The notes beneath the pieces were generated by a model, which saw only the letters and a list, made by a program, of their open reading frames with translations, did not search any database and had not been told where the DNA came from. A stretch of 64,000 bases of DNA from Craspedostauros australis (taxonomy: Eukaryota; Bacillariophyta; Bacillariophyceae; Mastogloiales; Achnanthaceae), in NCBI GenBank assembly GCA_026770025.1, contig JAMXDE010000009.1, forward strand, positions 186,001 through 250,000, read 5' to 3'. Made by a program: the position numbers and the translations under genes. This document shows, piece after piece, positions 10,078 to 20,733 of this stretch (positions are counted from its first letter, which is position 1; the number at the start of each line of letters is the position of its first letter).

Positions 10078-10785
10078 CTTGACAGGTTCTTTCAAATCAC
10101 AAACTAAGTTTGTCCCAAGCGATGTTGCGTCTGACGGGTGGAGGTCGGAGGCTGCTGGATGATGGAGGAAGGAGATGCTGTTGGCAGTGGTGCTGATGCT
10201 GGTGGTGCTCGGTTGGCGATGGGCGCTTGAGGAAGCTCCGCTCGTGGAAGTCGCTGTAGCCTCTGGTACTGAAACGTCGGTGCCGAGGCGTTTCAGTAAA
10301 GAGTAACGGGGCAAAATGATTCCGTCTGATTTCGTCCGTTCTCGAATCGATCGACTATTCGAATCAATCGAACTGTTCCATCCATGTGTCTACATTAGCT
10401 GTCCAATCTACATCTTGATCAAATCGATCAAGTTTGCGTTTCGCTTTGTCGTTGCGCACGTCACGCATCGCTATTCAGTCCATGAAGTCGAAAGCAAAGA
10501 TCGCGATTTTTTCGTTTCAACTTGGCGTAACGTTTGTACTGCGATTGTGTCAAATCAGTTGACTTGTTGGCGAAACGACGGATGGGCGTCACCAACAAGA
10601 CGAGGAAGGACGATGGGAACGAAGGAAGTCCAGCGACACCAAGAGAGCACGAGAGACGAAAGACATCTGCGCGTTGTCAACTGTCAACATCAACAGCAGT
10701 AACAGCATCACCATCAGCACCAAGAACACCAACAGAAGCAGCAACAACACCACACACCTCCGTGACGAACAAAAACGAATCCACC
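10078..10785. promoter_or_regulatory. shared divergent promoter region, eS1 and light-harvesting gene
   Basis: About 700 bases between the start codons of two genes that are expected to be highly expressed, transcribed in opposite directions. The stretch just before 10786 is A/C-rich (CAACA-type leader). No specific factor sites can be assigned by eye. Confidence 0.5.
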
Positions 10786-11751
10786 ATGAAGACCGCCATC
10801 CTTTCCGCTCTCATCGGCTCCGCGTAAGTTTCGCGAGGGCCTCCGTCCGCCTCCCAACAATGGCGAAGCTCTCCGTGGCCGTCCCGTGCTCCTGAGTCGA
10901 GCTGATGCGTGACAGCCGCAACGTGATGCTTGCGGTGTGATTGGCGACTCTCTGGGGGTGACTTTCGACCATGATGTGTGCGGATAGTCATTGAGAACGT
11001 TGGTTCCGAGACCAGCTTCGGCAATGGCACATGGTGAAACATCACGTGTGCGCGTTCGTTCATGTCCGTGTTGCATTCACAGCAGCGTTCTCAGATCACA
11101 CGCAGTGCAGCTCTGTGTGACACTTTGGCTCACCCAATGCTGCCATTCTCCATACCCCACGTTCCCACCAACGTTCCCATTCTAACGTTCACTCTCGACA
11201 CCAACAGCGCCGCCTTCGCCCCAGCCCAGCAAAAGGCTGCCTCCACCACCTCCCTGCAGGCGTGGAAGGATGACACCGTCGTCGGAATCACCGCACCAAT
11301 GGGATACTTCGATCCCCTCGGTCTCTCCGCCGGCAAGTCCGACGAGGTCATGAGCCTCTACCGCGAGGCCGAGCTCAAGCACGGACGCGTCGCCATGGCC
11401 GCCTGCCTCGGATGGTACCTCAATGCCGCCGGCGTCCACCCAGCCTTCGACAGCTCCCTCAGCAACAACCCGCTTGAGGCCGCGCAGCAGCTTCCGCTCG
11501 TCGGATGGGTGCAGTTCGTCCTCGGATGCGGCGCCATCGAGTGGCTCGCCGAGAAGATCAAGGACACCGAAGGTTACAAGGCCGGAGATCTGCTGGGAGC
11601 CAGCTACTGGGTCGATGACACCGATGAGGGCTGGGTTGACTACCAGAACAAGGAGATCAACAACGGACGTCTGGCCATGGTTGCCTTCATGGGAATCTTC
11701 GTCCAGGCTCTCTACTTCGGCAACTACGGTGACATGATCTTCAAGAACTAA
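10786..11751 (+). CDS. fucoxanthin-chlorophyll a/c light-harvesting protein precursor
   Basis: 193 aa from two exons: 10786-10823 (CCACCATG start, 12 codons plus 2 nt) and 11208-11751. The 384-nt intron has a GTAAGT donor and an ACAG acceptor. Splicing creates MKTAILSALIGSAAAFAPAQ: a signal peptide whose cleavage region AAAFAP is the ASAFAP-type motif directing import into four-membrane heterokont plastids. The mature part has the LHC fold: APMGYFDPLGLS, helix 1 with EAELKHGRVAMAA (chlorophyll-ligand Glu and partner Arg), a middle hydrophobic helix (GWVQFVLGCGAIEWL), and helix 3 EINNGRLAMVAFMG. It binds chlorophyll a/c and fucoxanthin in thylakoid antennae. The Lhcf/Lhcr/Lhcx subtype is not decided from sequence alone. 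Codons are strongly C-ending, as in highly expressed genes. Confidence 0.93.
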
Positions 11752-14168
11752 ATCGTTCTCTCTTTGATCTCTCATCTCTCTCTAGCGGTCATCGCATCGT
11801 ACTCTGCTCGAATCGCACTCGTGTGTATTGCGTGGTAGGAGAGTCGTATCCGTATGGTATGCATACCGGTATGACTTTTCACTCGATGGATGCGATAGAT
11901 ACGTGCGAGTACACTCATCCCATCAACCAACGTCATTCCCATGAAAACAATTGATTCACACGCTGTGTCGCATCAATGGCTTCCACCGGCATGATCTCTC
12001 TTGACATCTCCTGTGCGGTCGAACAACGCAACGCAACAAGCGAATGTCTCAGGAAATGTCCAGCCACAGGCTGCGCATGCAAGCCACCAAACGCAGACCC
12101 ACGCACACAATCACACACTACATAGTATGCACAAACCGTAAATACATCGTGTTTGCATGGTGCTGGCACAGTGCATTAATAGACATTCAGTTTGTTCGGC
12201 CACAGCAGTCCTTTCGTTCACCAAATAGGATGGGCGGCGTCCATCATTCATCTCCTTCGTTCACATTACAGCCGCATAGAGAGAAGGTGATAGTCGACCG
12301 CACATTGCAAGTCTGTCCCGCCAACCAGAGTGACGCTTTCAGGTTACTCTGTGTTGAACGGATATGGCTTGGTTCGCGATAGATCAAACGCGTGCGTTGA
12401 TGCTTTGCCTCGCTGTTGCGTGCCGTAGCTGTAATGCCACCTGCAACGCATGCCATTCACAATGTTGAGCCACCCTCCAACATCTTTTGACAGACGCACA
12501 TCGTGAAGCCGCGAACTGCATGGTCGCTGCTTCGACCACCCTCCGCTTCATCATCATTTGAGCTGTTGGACTATGCGTGCTTGCATCTGTAATACCTGCG
12601 TCACTTCCGTTGCGCGGAGATTGTCCTCATTCCCATCTCGAGGATGAATATTCGGCCGATACGGTGGTGCCGTCTTCCAGACATTGGTAGATCCAATATT
12701 GCGTCGCTTGGCATTCATTTAACATGAGGAGCATTCTCGCTTTCGCCGGACGAAGAAAGCGTGATGTGGAACAGGAGATGCTGCGACGGGGGGACCGTCC
12801 TCAATCCGCGGAGACGCATGAAGAGATCCTCCAACGAGCTGTCTTTGCTGTCGTCTCTGGCCGCAATGAGTCAAGCGATCTCATCGTGCCCATCCACTCT
12901 GCTGCGTTGCGAGGATTGCACATTCCATGAATCGATGCCCATGCGAGGCGCTTGTGCGGCCGACAGGATCAACAATGCGCTGCGCAAAGTGCGATCGAAC
13001 ATTTGTGCGAGTGGGTCCCCCCTCTGCAGGGAGTAGCAATTGACAACACCACAGGTTGCGGCTCATGATGTGACAATCGCATCTCCATCTGTGGAACTGC
13101 TGGCTTCATTATCATCTCATCACCAACCATCATCATTTTAGTTCTCTCTGTGTTTTATGCACTGCTCCAGGCCGCTTCCGACCTCCTTGTGATGTGCTTC
13201 CATCCATTTCGCTCTCACTTTCTCTCTCTCTCTCTCGCTCTTCCTGTGATCCTCTTTCTACCAACATGACGGGCAAAGAGTTATATCACCAATGAGAGGC
13301 GTTGTGGAGTTTGTGGCTCCAACAGTTGCGTCTCTTCCTTCCCTCCCTTCTTGTCGCGTTTTCTCCATCATGTTCCCAGACCCACACAACTTCCCACGAC
13401 AATCAGCCACACGACACTTCGCATTCCACCGATTGTCTGCCTCAGTACGCGATGTCGAACATCGCGACAAACGAAACGCCACAGGGCCGGTTAACCAGAA
13501 AACCTGCTCGCCATGCAGTTTGCCCTAATTATGCACAATGTGCACTGATAATTGTATAAATGACATTTTACTCCATGGCTTTGCTAGCCCACCCAAGACT
13601 GCCATAAATAACGATAATCCAATCAGAACGTCCATGCAGGAAATGGCAGGAGGTGTTCGCAGGTCTAGGCCACAAATTGCTACAAGAAGCGAGTGTGGAC
13701 ACCTAAAACTGCCCATTGAACAACAGAACGCCATTCACGAAGCATGCACAGACAAACAGCAAAAAGTGCACGGCAATCACGGCCACCATGAAGCTCCAGC
13801 GACTTTGATGGTGGCCAGTGAGAAGCGATGCGGTGCGGTACCATGTGATGCAAAAGGGTTACAGCATGTCATCTGAACGCACCAAGAAGGCAGTCCCCCA
13901 CCACCACAAACACTTCATGGACACCCGGTCGCAACCACTCTATTGCTCACGTCGCAGAGGCCCATTCGCATCCGCATTCACATTCAACTCATTCCACACA
14001 GTCAGACAAGTTATCGCAACGGCAACAGCAATAGCAATTGTAACAGCAACAAAGGCCACTGCACTCCACATCTTTGATAGCTCACAATCCACAAGCAGTG
14101 CCGCCACAAGAGACGAGAAGAACAGCTCCTCCACAACAAGAGCAGCAATACAGGAAAGCATCGCCACC
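11752..14168. other. 2.4-kb stretch without a recognised gene
   Basis: Short overlapping frames occur around 12724-13036 and 13538-13876 but none has a conserved motif, targeting peptide or consistent splice structure. It contains CT-rich microsatellite (about 13210-13240). I see nothing that supports a gene. Confidence 0.5.
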
Positions 14169-14936
14169 ATGGGATTCCTTGTCTATGTTTGCCAGGTGAT
14201 GAGGGAATCATCGAAGATGCAGCGCGATGAACGACGCGAGCGCAAGAAGCAGCAGCAGCAGCAGCAGCAGACGAAGCCATGCACTGCCAGCCGCCCCAAC
14301 AAGAAGCGCGGCATGAAACGGTTCCTGCGAAAGCCGAAGGTGTCTGCCCATTCAATCACACGGGAACTTGTCGCGATGAGCAAGGAGGATCAGAAGAAGC
14401 AGCGGGAGAAGAGGCAACAACAGCAGCAGGAGGAATGGGAGCAGGACAACCGAAGAGTGCCGCAGGAGTTCTGGTACTTGCAATCGCAACGACGTGCATC
14501 CTTCCAGCAACAGCAGCAATCAAGGCGTCGCAGCTCCAAAATCGATATCCAGCCCATTACGGATGATGAAAGTACGGCAATCGAATCTTGGGGCAGTCTG
14601 AGACAATCGACAGGCGCCGCAGCAGGCAAACGAAGGTCGTCCGCCAGCGCCAGACTCGCGCACAGATGGTCCGCCACGTCCGCGCACATGTCCGAATCTT
14701 CTCTGCAGTTCACGTCGCCTTGTCCCGAGCGCAGACGGCGGTCCATCCAAAGCGCCCTCGAAGCGCAGGAGCATCAGATGAAGATCATGGAGCTTGCCGC
14801 GGAGCAGGAACTTGCGGGCGACGATGATGATGACGATGAAGACATGGATGTCGACGCCCTCGTATCTGCGTTCGCTGATTCGTTGCTCGCCAGGGATAAC
14901 TATCATCACGATGAAGAGGAAACGATTCATGCGTGA
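14169..14936 (+). CDS. hypothetical Gln/Arg-rich basic protein
   Basis: 255 aa. The ATG at 14169 is in the strong context GCCACCATGG. The frame is open further upstream (from 13818) but that part is Ser/Thr/Ala-rich without a good start. The protein is highly basic and Gln-rich in its first half, including a run of seven Gln and an NKKRGMKRFLRKPK patch that could be a nuclear-localisation signal. A Ser/Arg-rich middle follows, and the C-terminus is acidic, with a run of six Asp near residue 220. Predicted largely disordered. No family recognised. It could be a nuclear or nucleic-acid-binding protein, but that is inference from composition only. Confidence 0.6.
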   Translation: MGFLVYVCQVMRESSKMQRDERRERKKQQQQQQQTKPCTASRPNKKRGMKRFLRKPKVSAHSITRELVAMSKEDQKKQREKRQQQQQEEWEQDNRRVPQEFWYLQSQRRASFQQQQQSRRRSSKIDIQPITDDESTAIESWGSLRQSTGAAAGKRRSSASARLAHRWSATSAHMSESSLQFTSPCPERRRRSIQSALEAQEHQMKIMELAAEQELAGDDDDDDEDMDVDALVSAFADSLLARDNYHHDEEETIHA

Positions 14937-16007
14937 TGGAGGCTCAAAACATACTACTCTCTCTCTCTAGAATAAAGGAATGATAGCAGGAGATCAAGGG
15001 ACTACAATTACATGTGTCAATAAGACGAAGAGTGTGTGAATCAATGTTGTTCGCTAATATTATGAAATATTGCATTGATGAGATGAGGAGTTGCGGTCTT
15101 AGCTCCTGCTAGTGTCTTGCTCTGCTCTAGTGGCTATTGGCTAATTTCCGTTTTTTTTTGGCACTTTTGGTAATGTTTGGCATATCGCCGACGGCACAAG
15201 CAACCATTCGATGAGTTGATGGCCGTTGACCGACATCTTTGCATCATTAGAAAGAGGAGAGTGAGAGCTCTCTGTTGATGTGTTCATTGTAGGCAAACGG
15301 TCTCCGCTTCATGTTCATCTCGATGCCTCTTTTTGCCCTTTATCGGCCTTTTTCACACGGACGACGTACGGACGTGATTTCGGAATTTTTTCGTTGGTAA
15401 CCATTGGTAACCACGTAGAGTCTACGACGTTCTGGTACAGAAATGTGTTGCGTTTGGTCCAATAGCGACCGACTGTCTTCCAAAGACCCGCATCCAATTC
15501 TGTTTTGTCTATTGCTCAAGTGAATGGCATGGTTGTATTCGTTGCTTCATTCTGCTTCGGGTGGTGTGCTGGTCAGCGATCCAGATTGCTTTTGTGTGTT
15601 GCTTTGGGTGTTTGAAGTCAGTCACTAATGCTCGTGACAGCCATGATCATCAATCCGTGAACGCACAAAAGCTCGCGCCAAAAGTTATCGTGCGTTTTTA
15701 CGTGTTGTTGAGTCGTGTCGAAATGTGTGACATCAGTAATTCCCGATTGTACGGGACTAAACCAGAATAGAGTACAGAAACAACAAATACCCCCCTACCG
15801 TCAACGTGGCAAGCGCATGATCGATCACTCCTGAGCGTTACAGGAGAACGTTACTTTTGGGACTACGGGGAATTTCGACAGAGTCGGACTGTTCTCCTCA
15901 CCTAAGTCTGGCTACTTTATGCGAGGTTGCGCATCGCCCTGACGTCAGATCATCGTGCCGTTTCTTTCAATCGACGCAGTAGCCTCTCCTGCACCTGCCC
16001 ATGTAGT
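14937..16007. other. gene-free AT-richer stretch
   Basis: About 1.07 kb with no convincing coding frame. Base use is more AT-rich than in the flanking genes. Lies directly left of a retrotransposon fragment. Confidence 0.5.
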
Positions 16008-17082
16008 TGTCGAGATGTACATGTGAGTATATGTCGAGATGTACGTGTATATGTGCATCGTTCACCCGTTATTCTCTCATACGCACTTGGACGGTACAAC
16101 TACATTCGTGTCAATAGTATGCTGTGATTCTCAGAATTACAGTGGAAATGGAACACATGAAAATGAGCAGAATTTCTGGAGGAAATTTGCAAATGATGAT
16201 TTCTGAGAGAATTAGAACATCGTCCGTCCATCCATCAATGGTACCAAGAGAATCTTGAGGTACTTCCCAACTAAACCTCAGATGACGATATCATCTGACA
16301 GGCCACTGCATCACCAATGGAACGTGACATCTGGAGAGCAGAAGGACGCTTACTGATGTCAACAGGATGTCATCATGTCACCACGTTGACATCTGTCTCC
16401 AGGTCAGAGCAGGAGGCGAAGATCCGATGACTGAAGGGCATCAACATCATGGATACAAGAGGTGAAGTTCAAATGGTAAGTACTCATGGAGTAGGAACCA
16501 GTAATGAATGAATGGAGTGTCGAATGCAGAGTACGCATCGGACATGGAGTATCATGTAGCACGAGTACACGATATTGAGAGAGAGAGAGAGAGAATACGA
16601 AGAGTAGCAAGAGAGCATCTCGCTCACCGACTCATAGTCGGAGACCGAATCTACAAAATAGATTGAAGCGCCAAGAGCATCGGTCAAGAGAACGAACGGA
16701 CACCAAGAGGACCGGAGTCTCAACGTAATGAAATAGCAAATGAAATGACTATCAACAACACCGTCTTCCACGATCGTAGGCTTCCAATCACGGAACTTGC
16801 CAACATGTTTCTCCTATGACGTCGTCGTTTGATTTGTCGCATCGTCATGTTTGATGTTGGGACATCCTGTCTTGCGTTGCCATGGTTTTCATGTTAGAGG
16901 AGGACAGGCTTGTTTTCTTGTTAAGATTGAGATCAGTCACGTTTATCTTTAGTCACGGGTGTGATCAATAAGACTCAAAGGTGTGATCAACAAGAGTTGA
17001 TTTGTGCAGTCGTGATTGACAACTTTGGGAGGTGCGGCAATCATGGATATCTTGACAAAGTCGTACCCCCGATTCCTAACAC
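16008..17082 (-). mobile_element. Ty1/copia fragment: 5' LTR plus leader (minus strand)
   Basis: Read on the minus strand, 17082-16806 is a 277-bp LTR with TG...CA ends (TGTTAGGAATCG ... GGAGAAACA). It matches the LTR at 25181-25430 over its whole length with scattered differences. Immediately inside it, 16805-16008 begins TGTTGGCAAGTTCCGTG, the position expected for a primer-binding site and 5' leader. This 798-bp stretch is repeated almost base for base at 24034-24833. No intact gag or pol frame remains, so the copy is truncated at 16008. It includes a GA-repeat around 16577-16594. Confidence 0.75.
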
Positions 17083-18024
17083 CTAGTCACACACTGGCGA
17101 CAGGCGCAGTCAGCCTTTCTACAAGCGCACGGCTCAAGAAAATCGCCACTAAAGTGGGCGGCGCAGGTGACTCGACGCATATGGCATATCGCCTGGCTAC
17201 AGTTGACTTCCAGCAACAAGGATATGTTCCACAACGAGAGCTCGGCGGAAGGTGTTATGGAGGCCGAAGTACACGCCAGGACAGCCTCACTCGAGGAGCA
17301 GCTCCGACGTGAACCTGGTCAGCATGACCGCCAACTGTCTACCCGCCCCTCAGACGAGCTTCCGGTTGAAGTGCACCTGGTGTGGATAGAGCAAACCGCT
17401 GCTCGGCTACGCACGGCAGTGGCCTTCGGGCGCTGCTCAAGTGGATCCATCTCCGGGCCCGGAACAACCGCAGGAAGTCAACCGGTCGCAAACCCACTCC
17501 CACTAGACATGATACATGAGAAACTCAACACCATTGCAGATTCCGTGCCCTCTGCCCGCGTAGCGGGAAGTTGCAAAGGGGCGGAGAAAAGAGCCGTCGG
17601 CGCAGTTGATTAGGAGGCTAATCATTGAGTTATTTATTTATTCATTTAAACGAAGCAAAAGTCTAGTTTGATGATGTTCGGCTGATACTACACTTTGACA
17701 TGTACGTACGTATGTTCGTTTTGCGAGTCCACGAGTGTGTGTGATGTGAATTGTGTTACAGTGTGCTGCGTGTTGGGGCTGCCAGGCACTGGTCAGATTG
17801 AGCGCTGCATCGTTTTCTTTTCACAGCAACTCTCTCACCCAAGTCCGTGGATACTGTATGCCGATGGACGGCAAGATCCTTTCGATACTCTGGTTGTGCT
17901 GAAGACCGAATGAAGAGGGTGACTTGTCATCATCCGTAAGGTGGCTGGCCCGAACCCTTCAAGATCTGGATTTGGCGCAGACCCGGAGGAGGAATGTGCT
18001 CGTGCTTCTGCTCTCACAGGGCAC
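17083..18024. other. unassigned region next to LTR; one 148-codon open frame
   Basis: A + strand open frame runs 17167-17613 (Glu/Arg/Ala-rich) without a recognisable domain. GC content and codon use differ from the AT-rich surroundings, so it could be a relic of another mobile element or a degraded gene. No other feature seen. Confidence 0.3.
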
Positions 18025-20733
18025 TTAGGTGCAGGCGGCTGGGCAAGAGCTGCCGGAGGTAATAGTCAAGACAGTGGTGGAATCATTGCAGGCGTTGTCC
18101 TCATCGCGTTTGCGTTGGCATCGGTTGCATTTGGTGTTCTTCGTGACAGGGGTATCGTTGCACACGTTGTTGGAGAGGGTGATGTCCGCGTTAAAGTATT
18201 TGCCGAAGCCCAGGTGAAAGCAAGATGTCGCCGGCACGCAAGTACCATCACCGATAGTTGTGTCTCCCTCGAACTGATTGGTGGAGACATTGGACGGGTC
18301 GAAGTAGTAAGCGTTGATGTACGTGCACGATTTTTTTTTGACACAGGACCCGGCTCCCACAATAGTGTTGGATACACGCTTGTTGTCAACACCGCCACTG
18401 CCCTGGGTGGGTGTGGCAGTCGCGTAGTCTGCTGCTCCAGCACCCATGCCATAGCAGGCTCTTTTCGCAACACATGATCCTGCGCCAATAATGGCGTCGC
18501 CGTTGGACACTTGTGCAAGCAATTTGCATGCGTCTTTTCCAGTGCACGATCCTGGCCCAATGATGGAGGCCTTCTCACTTCCAGAGTCGAAGTTGAAGTA
18601 GGAGCATGAAGCACCGCCAGAGCCGCAGGATCCCTGGAAGATGATGGACTGAGTCTCGATGCTATCACAAGCGAAGTCCCCGATGCAACTGTTGGATGCA
18701 ATAGACGCGATGCCGGGCCAGGAGCAGGCTCTGATTCCATCGCAACACTTGCGTCCTGCCATCCCACACCAAGTCATAGCATCATCAGCGGTTCCTGTGA
18801 ACATCTCACCGGTGGCAGCGGCGGCCGCGCTGAAGACCTCGAGAACACCCGTCTTTCCGCTGATGGTATTGAAGAGAGCGACGCCGTCAGCAATGGTTGC
18901 CTGGTTTTCGAAGATCCCGAGGAGATCTGCTTGGTTTTGGATAGTGGAGAGAAGGGTCATTCCCGCGGTTGTGCCTGGTGTTCCGAGAGCAGACAGGAAT
19001 GTCAGGGCAGTTGGGGCGCTGGTTGGTGCCAATGTCGGTGCTGAAGTTGGAGCACTTATTGGTGCGCTCGTCGGTGCCGAGGTAGGAGCCGAAATCGGAG
19101 CTGATGTTGGAGCCGATGTCGGTGCTGAAGTTGGAGCTACTGTCGGAGCCAATATTGGAGCGCTCGTTGGGGCCCTTGTTGGAGCCAAAGACGGTGCTGA
19201 AGCTGGAGCCTCTGTCGGAGCCGATGTTGGAGCTGCTGTCGGACCTGTTGGGGCTGATGTAGGAGCTGACGTGAGAGGTGTGGGGAAAGGGGTGGGGGAA
19301 AAGGTCGGACAGTCTGTGGGCAAGGTGTCCTTGCCAATGCAGTACTCCTCCACCTTGTCACCAGTAGGATTGTTGTTGGTGTCGTTGCCTCCCTTTGGAC
19401 AGGCCCCATCAACATCGCTGATGATGTAAACTTCGTCGGAGTCGCACTCCGTCTTCGTCATACATCCTCTGCAGCCTTCGACACTGCCACATCCACCAGG
19501 AGGGACGACGAGGTCGGTTGTCATCATCTCACTGAACCCCATCTTCTCGCATGACCCATCAGCAGCACAACCACCAGCACCAATGGTCAGGCTGCCTGCC
19601 AGCTTGCCAGCAGTTCCATGGTTGACAGTGGAATGGGCATCTTTGCAGGCGTTGACGCCAACGCACGCATTCGCCCCGATGTCGATGTGGCTTCGGAAAC
19701 GATATGATGGTGCCTTCTGCACGACGCGGCGTCCAGCTGAGTTGCATGCCTCTGACCCAATGCATGCACCGGTCTGGATTGTGACGTCACCATGTGAGCG
19801 GCGTCCCACTCCCTCACAAGATTGAGAGGTGGTGCATGCCATCTCACCAACGAAGGTGACTCCTGTGATGGACGGGTTGATCTCGTTCTCATTCATCAAC
19901 TTGCACGCACTCGTGCCAGTGCAGGAGGAATCGAGGATGAGGGGATTGGGGCCCATGTCCTTGCAGGCACTGTCGCCAGTGCATGCAGTGATCGCGACGG
20001 TCATGAATGGAGGAGAGTTGGAGGCGGAACCGGTGACTGAGGTGCATCCCGAGGATCCTTGGCAGCATGGGTCTGCGACGGCAGGCGATTGCATCGCAGC
20101 GATGGCCGCGCATGCTGTGTTCATGGCATCCGCTCGCTCGGTGACGAGGAGCGGCTTGGTAGCAGCGACCAGGACCAATTGGCCAGCAAGGATGTCGCTG
20201 GATGCGTACTTGTTGAAGATCTTGCGTGCAGCTCCTTCACTGAGGTCTCCTGCACACGCGAAGAAGTTCTGCAGCTGCTTGGACTCCTTGACTGCGGTGA
20301 TGGCCTCGCGGCATGATGACTTGTTCGCATCACAGATGATGGTCTTGGCGCTTACCTCTTGTGATGAGAGGATGGTGGCACCATCGGGATTGCAGACAAC
20401 GGAGATGGTGGAATCGAAGACAGCTGGGGCAGCTGATGGTTTGGATGTTGGCAGGCGGGTGGGCTGGGAGGTCGGCGAGGCAGTCGGCAATGCGGTTGGC
20501 GCGACTGTTTCCGCACCAGCCTGATTGTCCGTAGGTACCGCAGCGTTTCTCTTGTTGCCCTTGTTGGTTTTCAGGTCGATGCCGGCGCCCTTGAGGATGC
20601 GGGTCTTCGTCACCATCGTGTGGAGTTTCTCGGTTGGATCCACGGGAGTCCTGTTGCTGCGGAGCACGGCGTGGACCGTTGCCGTCTCGGCGAGAGCGAG
20701 AAAGGACGCGAAGGTCGCCTTCGTGTAGAGCAT
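18025..20733 (-). CDS. secreted cysteine-rich repeat protein with SAPT linker
   Basis: 902 aa as modelled from ATG at 20733 (MLYTKATFASFLALAETATV), which gives a signal peptide; the frame is open 94 codons further but that part lacks secretory character. A first Pro/Thr linker (PTASPTSQPT) lies near residues 75-100. Then come two arrays of short repeats of the form (I/V)GxGxCxGxxACxxM (for example IIGAGSCVAKRACYGMG and TIGDGTCVPATSCFHLG), spaced about 25-45 residues, at about 190-440 and 640-890. Between them about 90 residues are near-perfect SAPT repeats encoded by a 12-bp minisatellite (about 19010-19290), then a short helical segment. Regular Cys pairs on a strand-like repeat suggest a disulfide-stapled solenoid. 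Likely extracellular, in cell wall, adhesive or mucilage. Function unknown. Confidence 0.75.
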   Translation of the reverse strand: MLYTKATFASFLALAETATVHAVLRSNRTPVDPTEKLHTMVTKTRILKGAGIDLKTNKGNKRNAAVPTDNQAGAETVAPTALPTASPTSQPTRLPTSKPSAAPAVFDSTISVVCNPDGATILSSQEVSAKTIICDANKSSCREAITAVKESKQLQNFFACAGDLSEGAARKIFNKYASSDILAGQLVLVAATKPLLVTERADAMNTACAAIAAMQSPAVADPCCQGSSGCTSVTGSASNSPPFMTVAITACTGDSACKDMGPNPLILDSSCTGTSACKLMNENEINPSITGVTFVGEMACTTSQSCEGVGRRSHGDVTIQTGACIGSEACNSAGRRVVQKAPSYRFRSHIDIGANACVGVNACKDAHSTVNHGTAGKLAGSLTIGAGGCAADGSCEKMGFSEMMTTDLVVPPGGCGSVEGCRGCMTKTECDSDEVYIISDVDGACPKGGNDTNNNPTGDKVEEYCIGKDTLPTDCPTFSPTPFPTPLTSAPTSAPTGPTAAPTSAPTEAPASAPSLAPTRAPTSAPILAPTVAPTSAPTSAPTSAPISAPTSAPTSAPISAPTSAPTLAPTSAPTALTFLSALGTPGTTAGMTLLSTIQNQADLLGIFENQATIADGVALFNTISGKTGVLEVFSAAAAATGEMFTGTADDAMTWCGMAGRKCCDGIRACSWPGIASIASNSCIGDFACDSIETQSIIFQGSCGSGGASCSYFNFDSGSEKASIIGPGSCTGKDACKLLAQVSNGDAIIGAGSCVAKRACYGMGAGAADYATATPTQGSGGVDNKRVSNTIVGAGSCVKKKSCTYINAYYFDPSNVSTNQFEGDTTIGDGTCVPATSCFHLGFGKYFNADITLSNNVCNDTPVTKNTKCNRCQRKRDEDNACNDSTTVLTITSGSSCPAACT
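19010..19290. repeat. 12-bp-unit minisatellite encoding SAPT repeats
   Basis: Tandem degenerate units of about 12 bases (GTNGGNGC-type on the + strand) inside the Cys-rich protein gene. They encode the (S/L/I)APT linker on the minus strand and are likely to vary in copy number between alleles. Confidence 0.8.
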
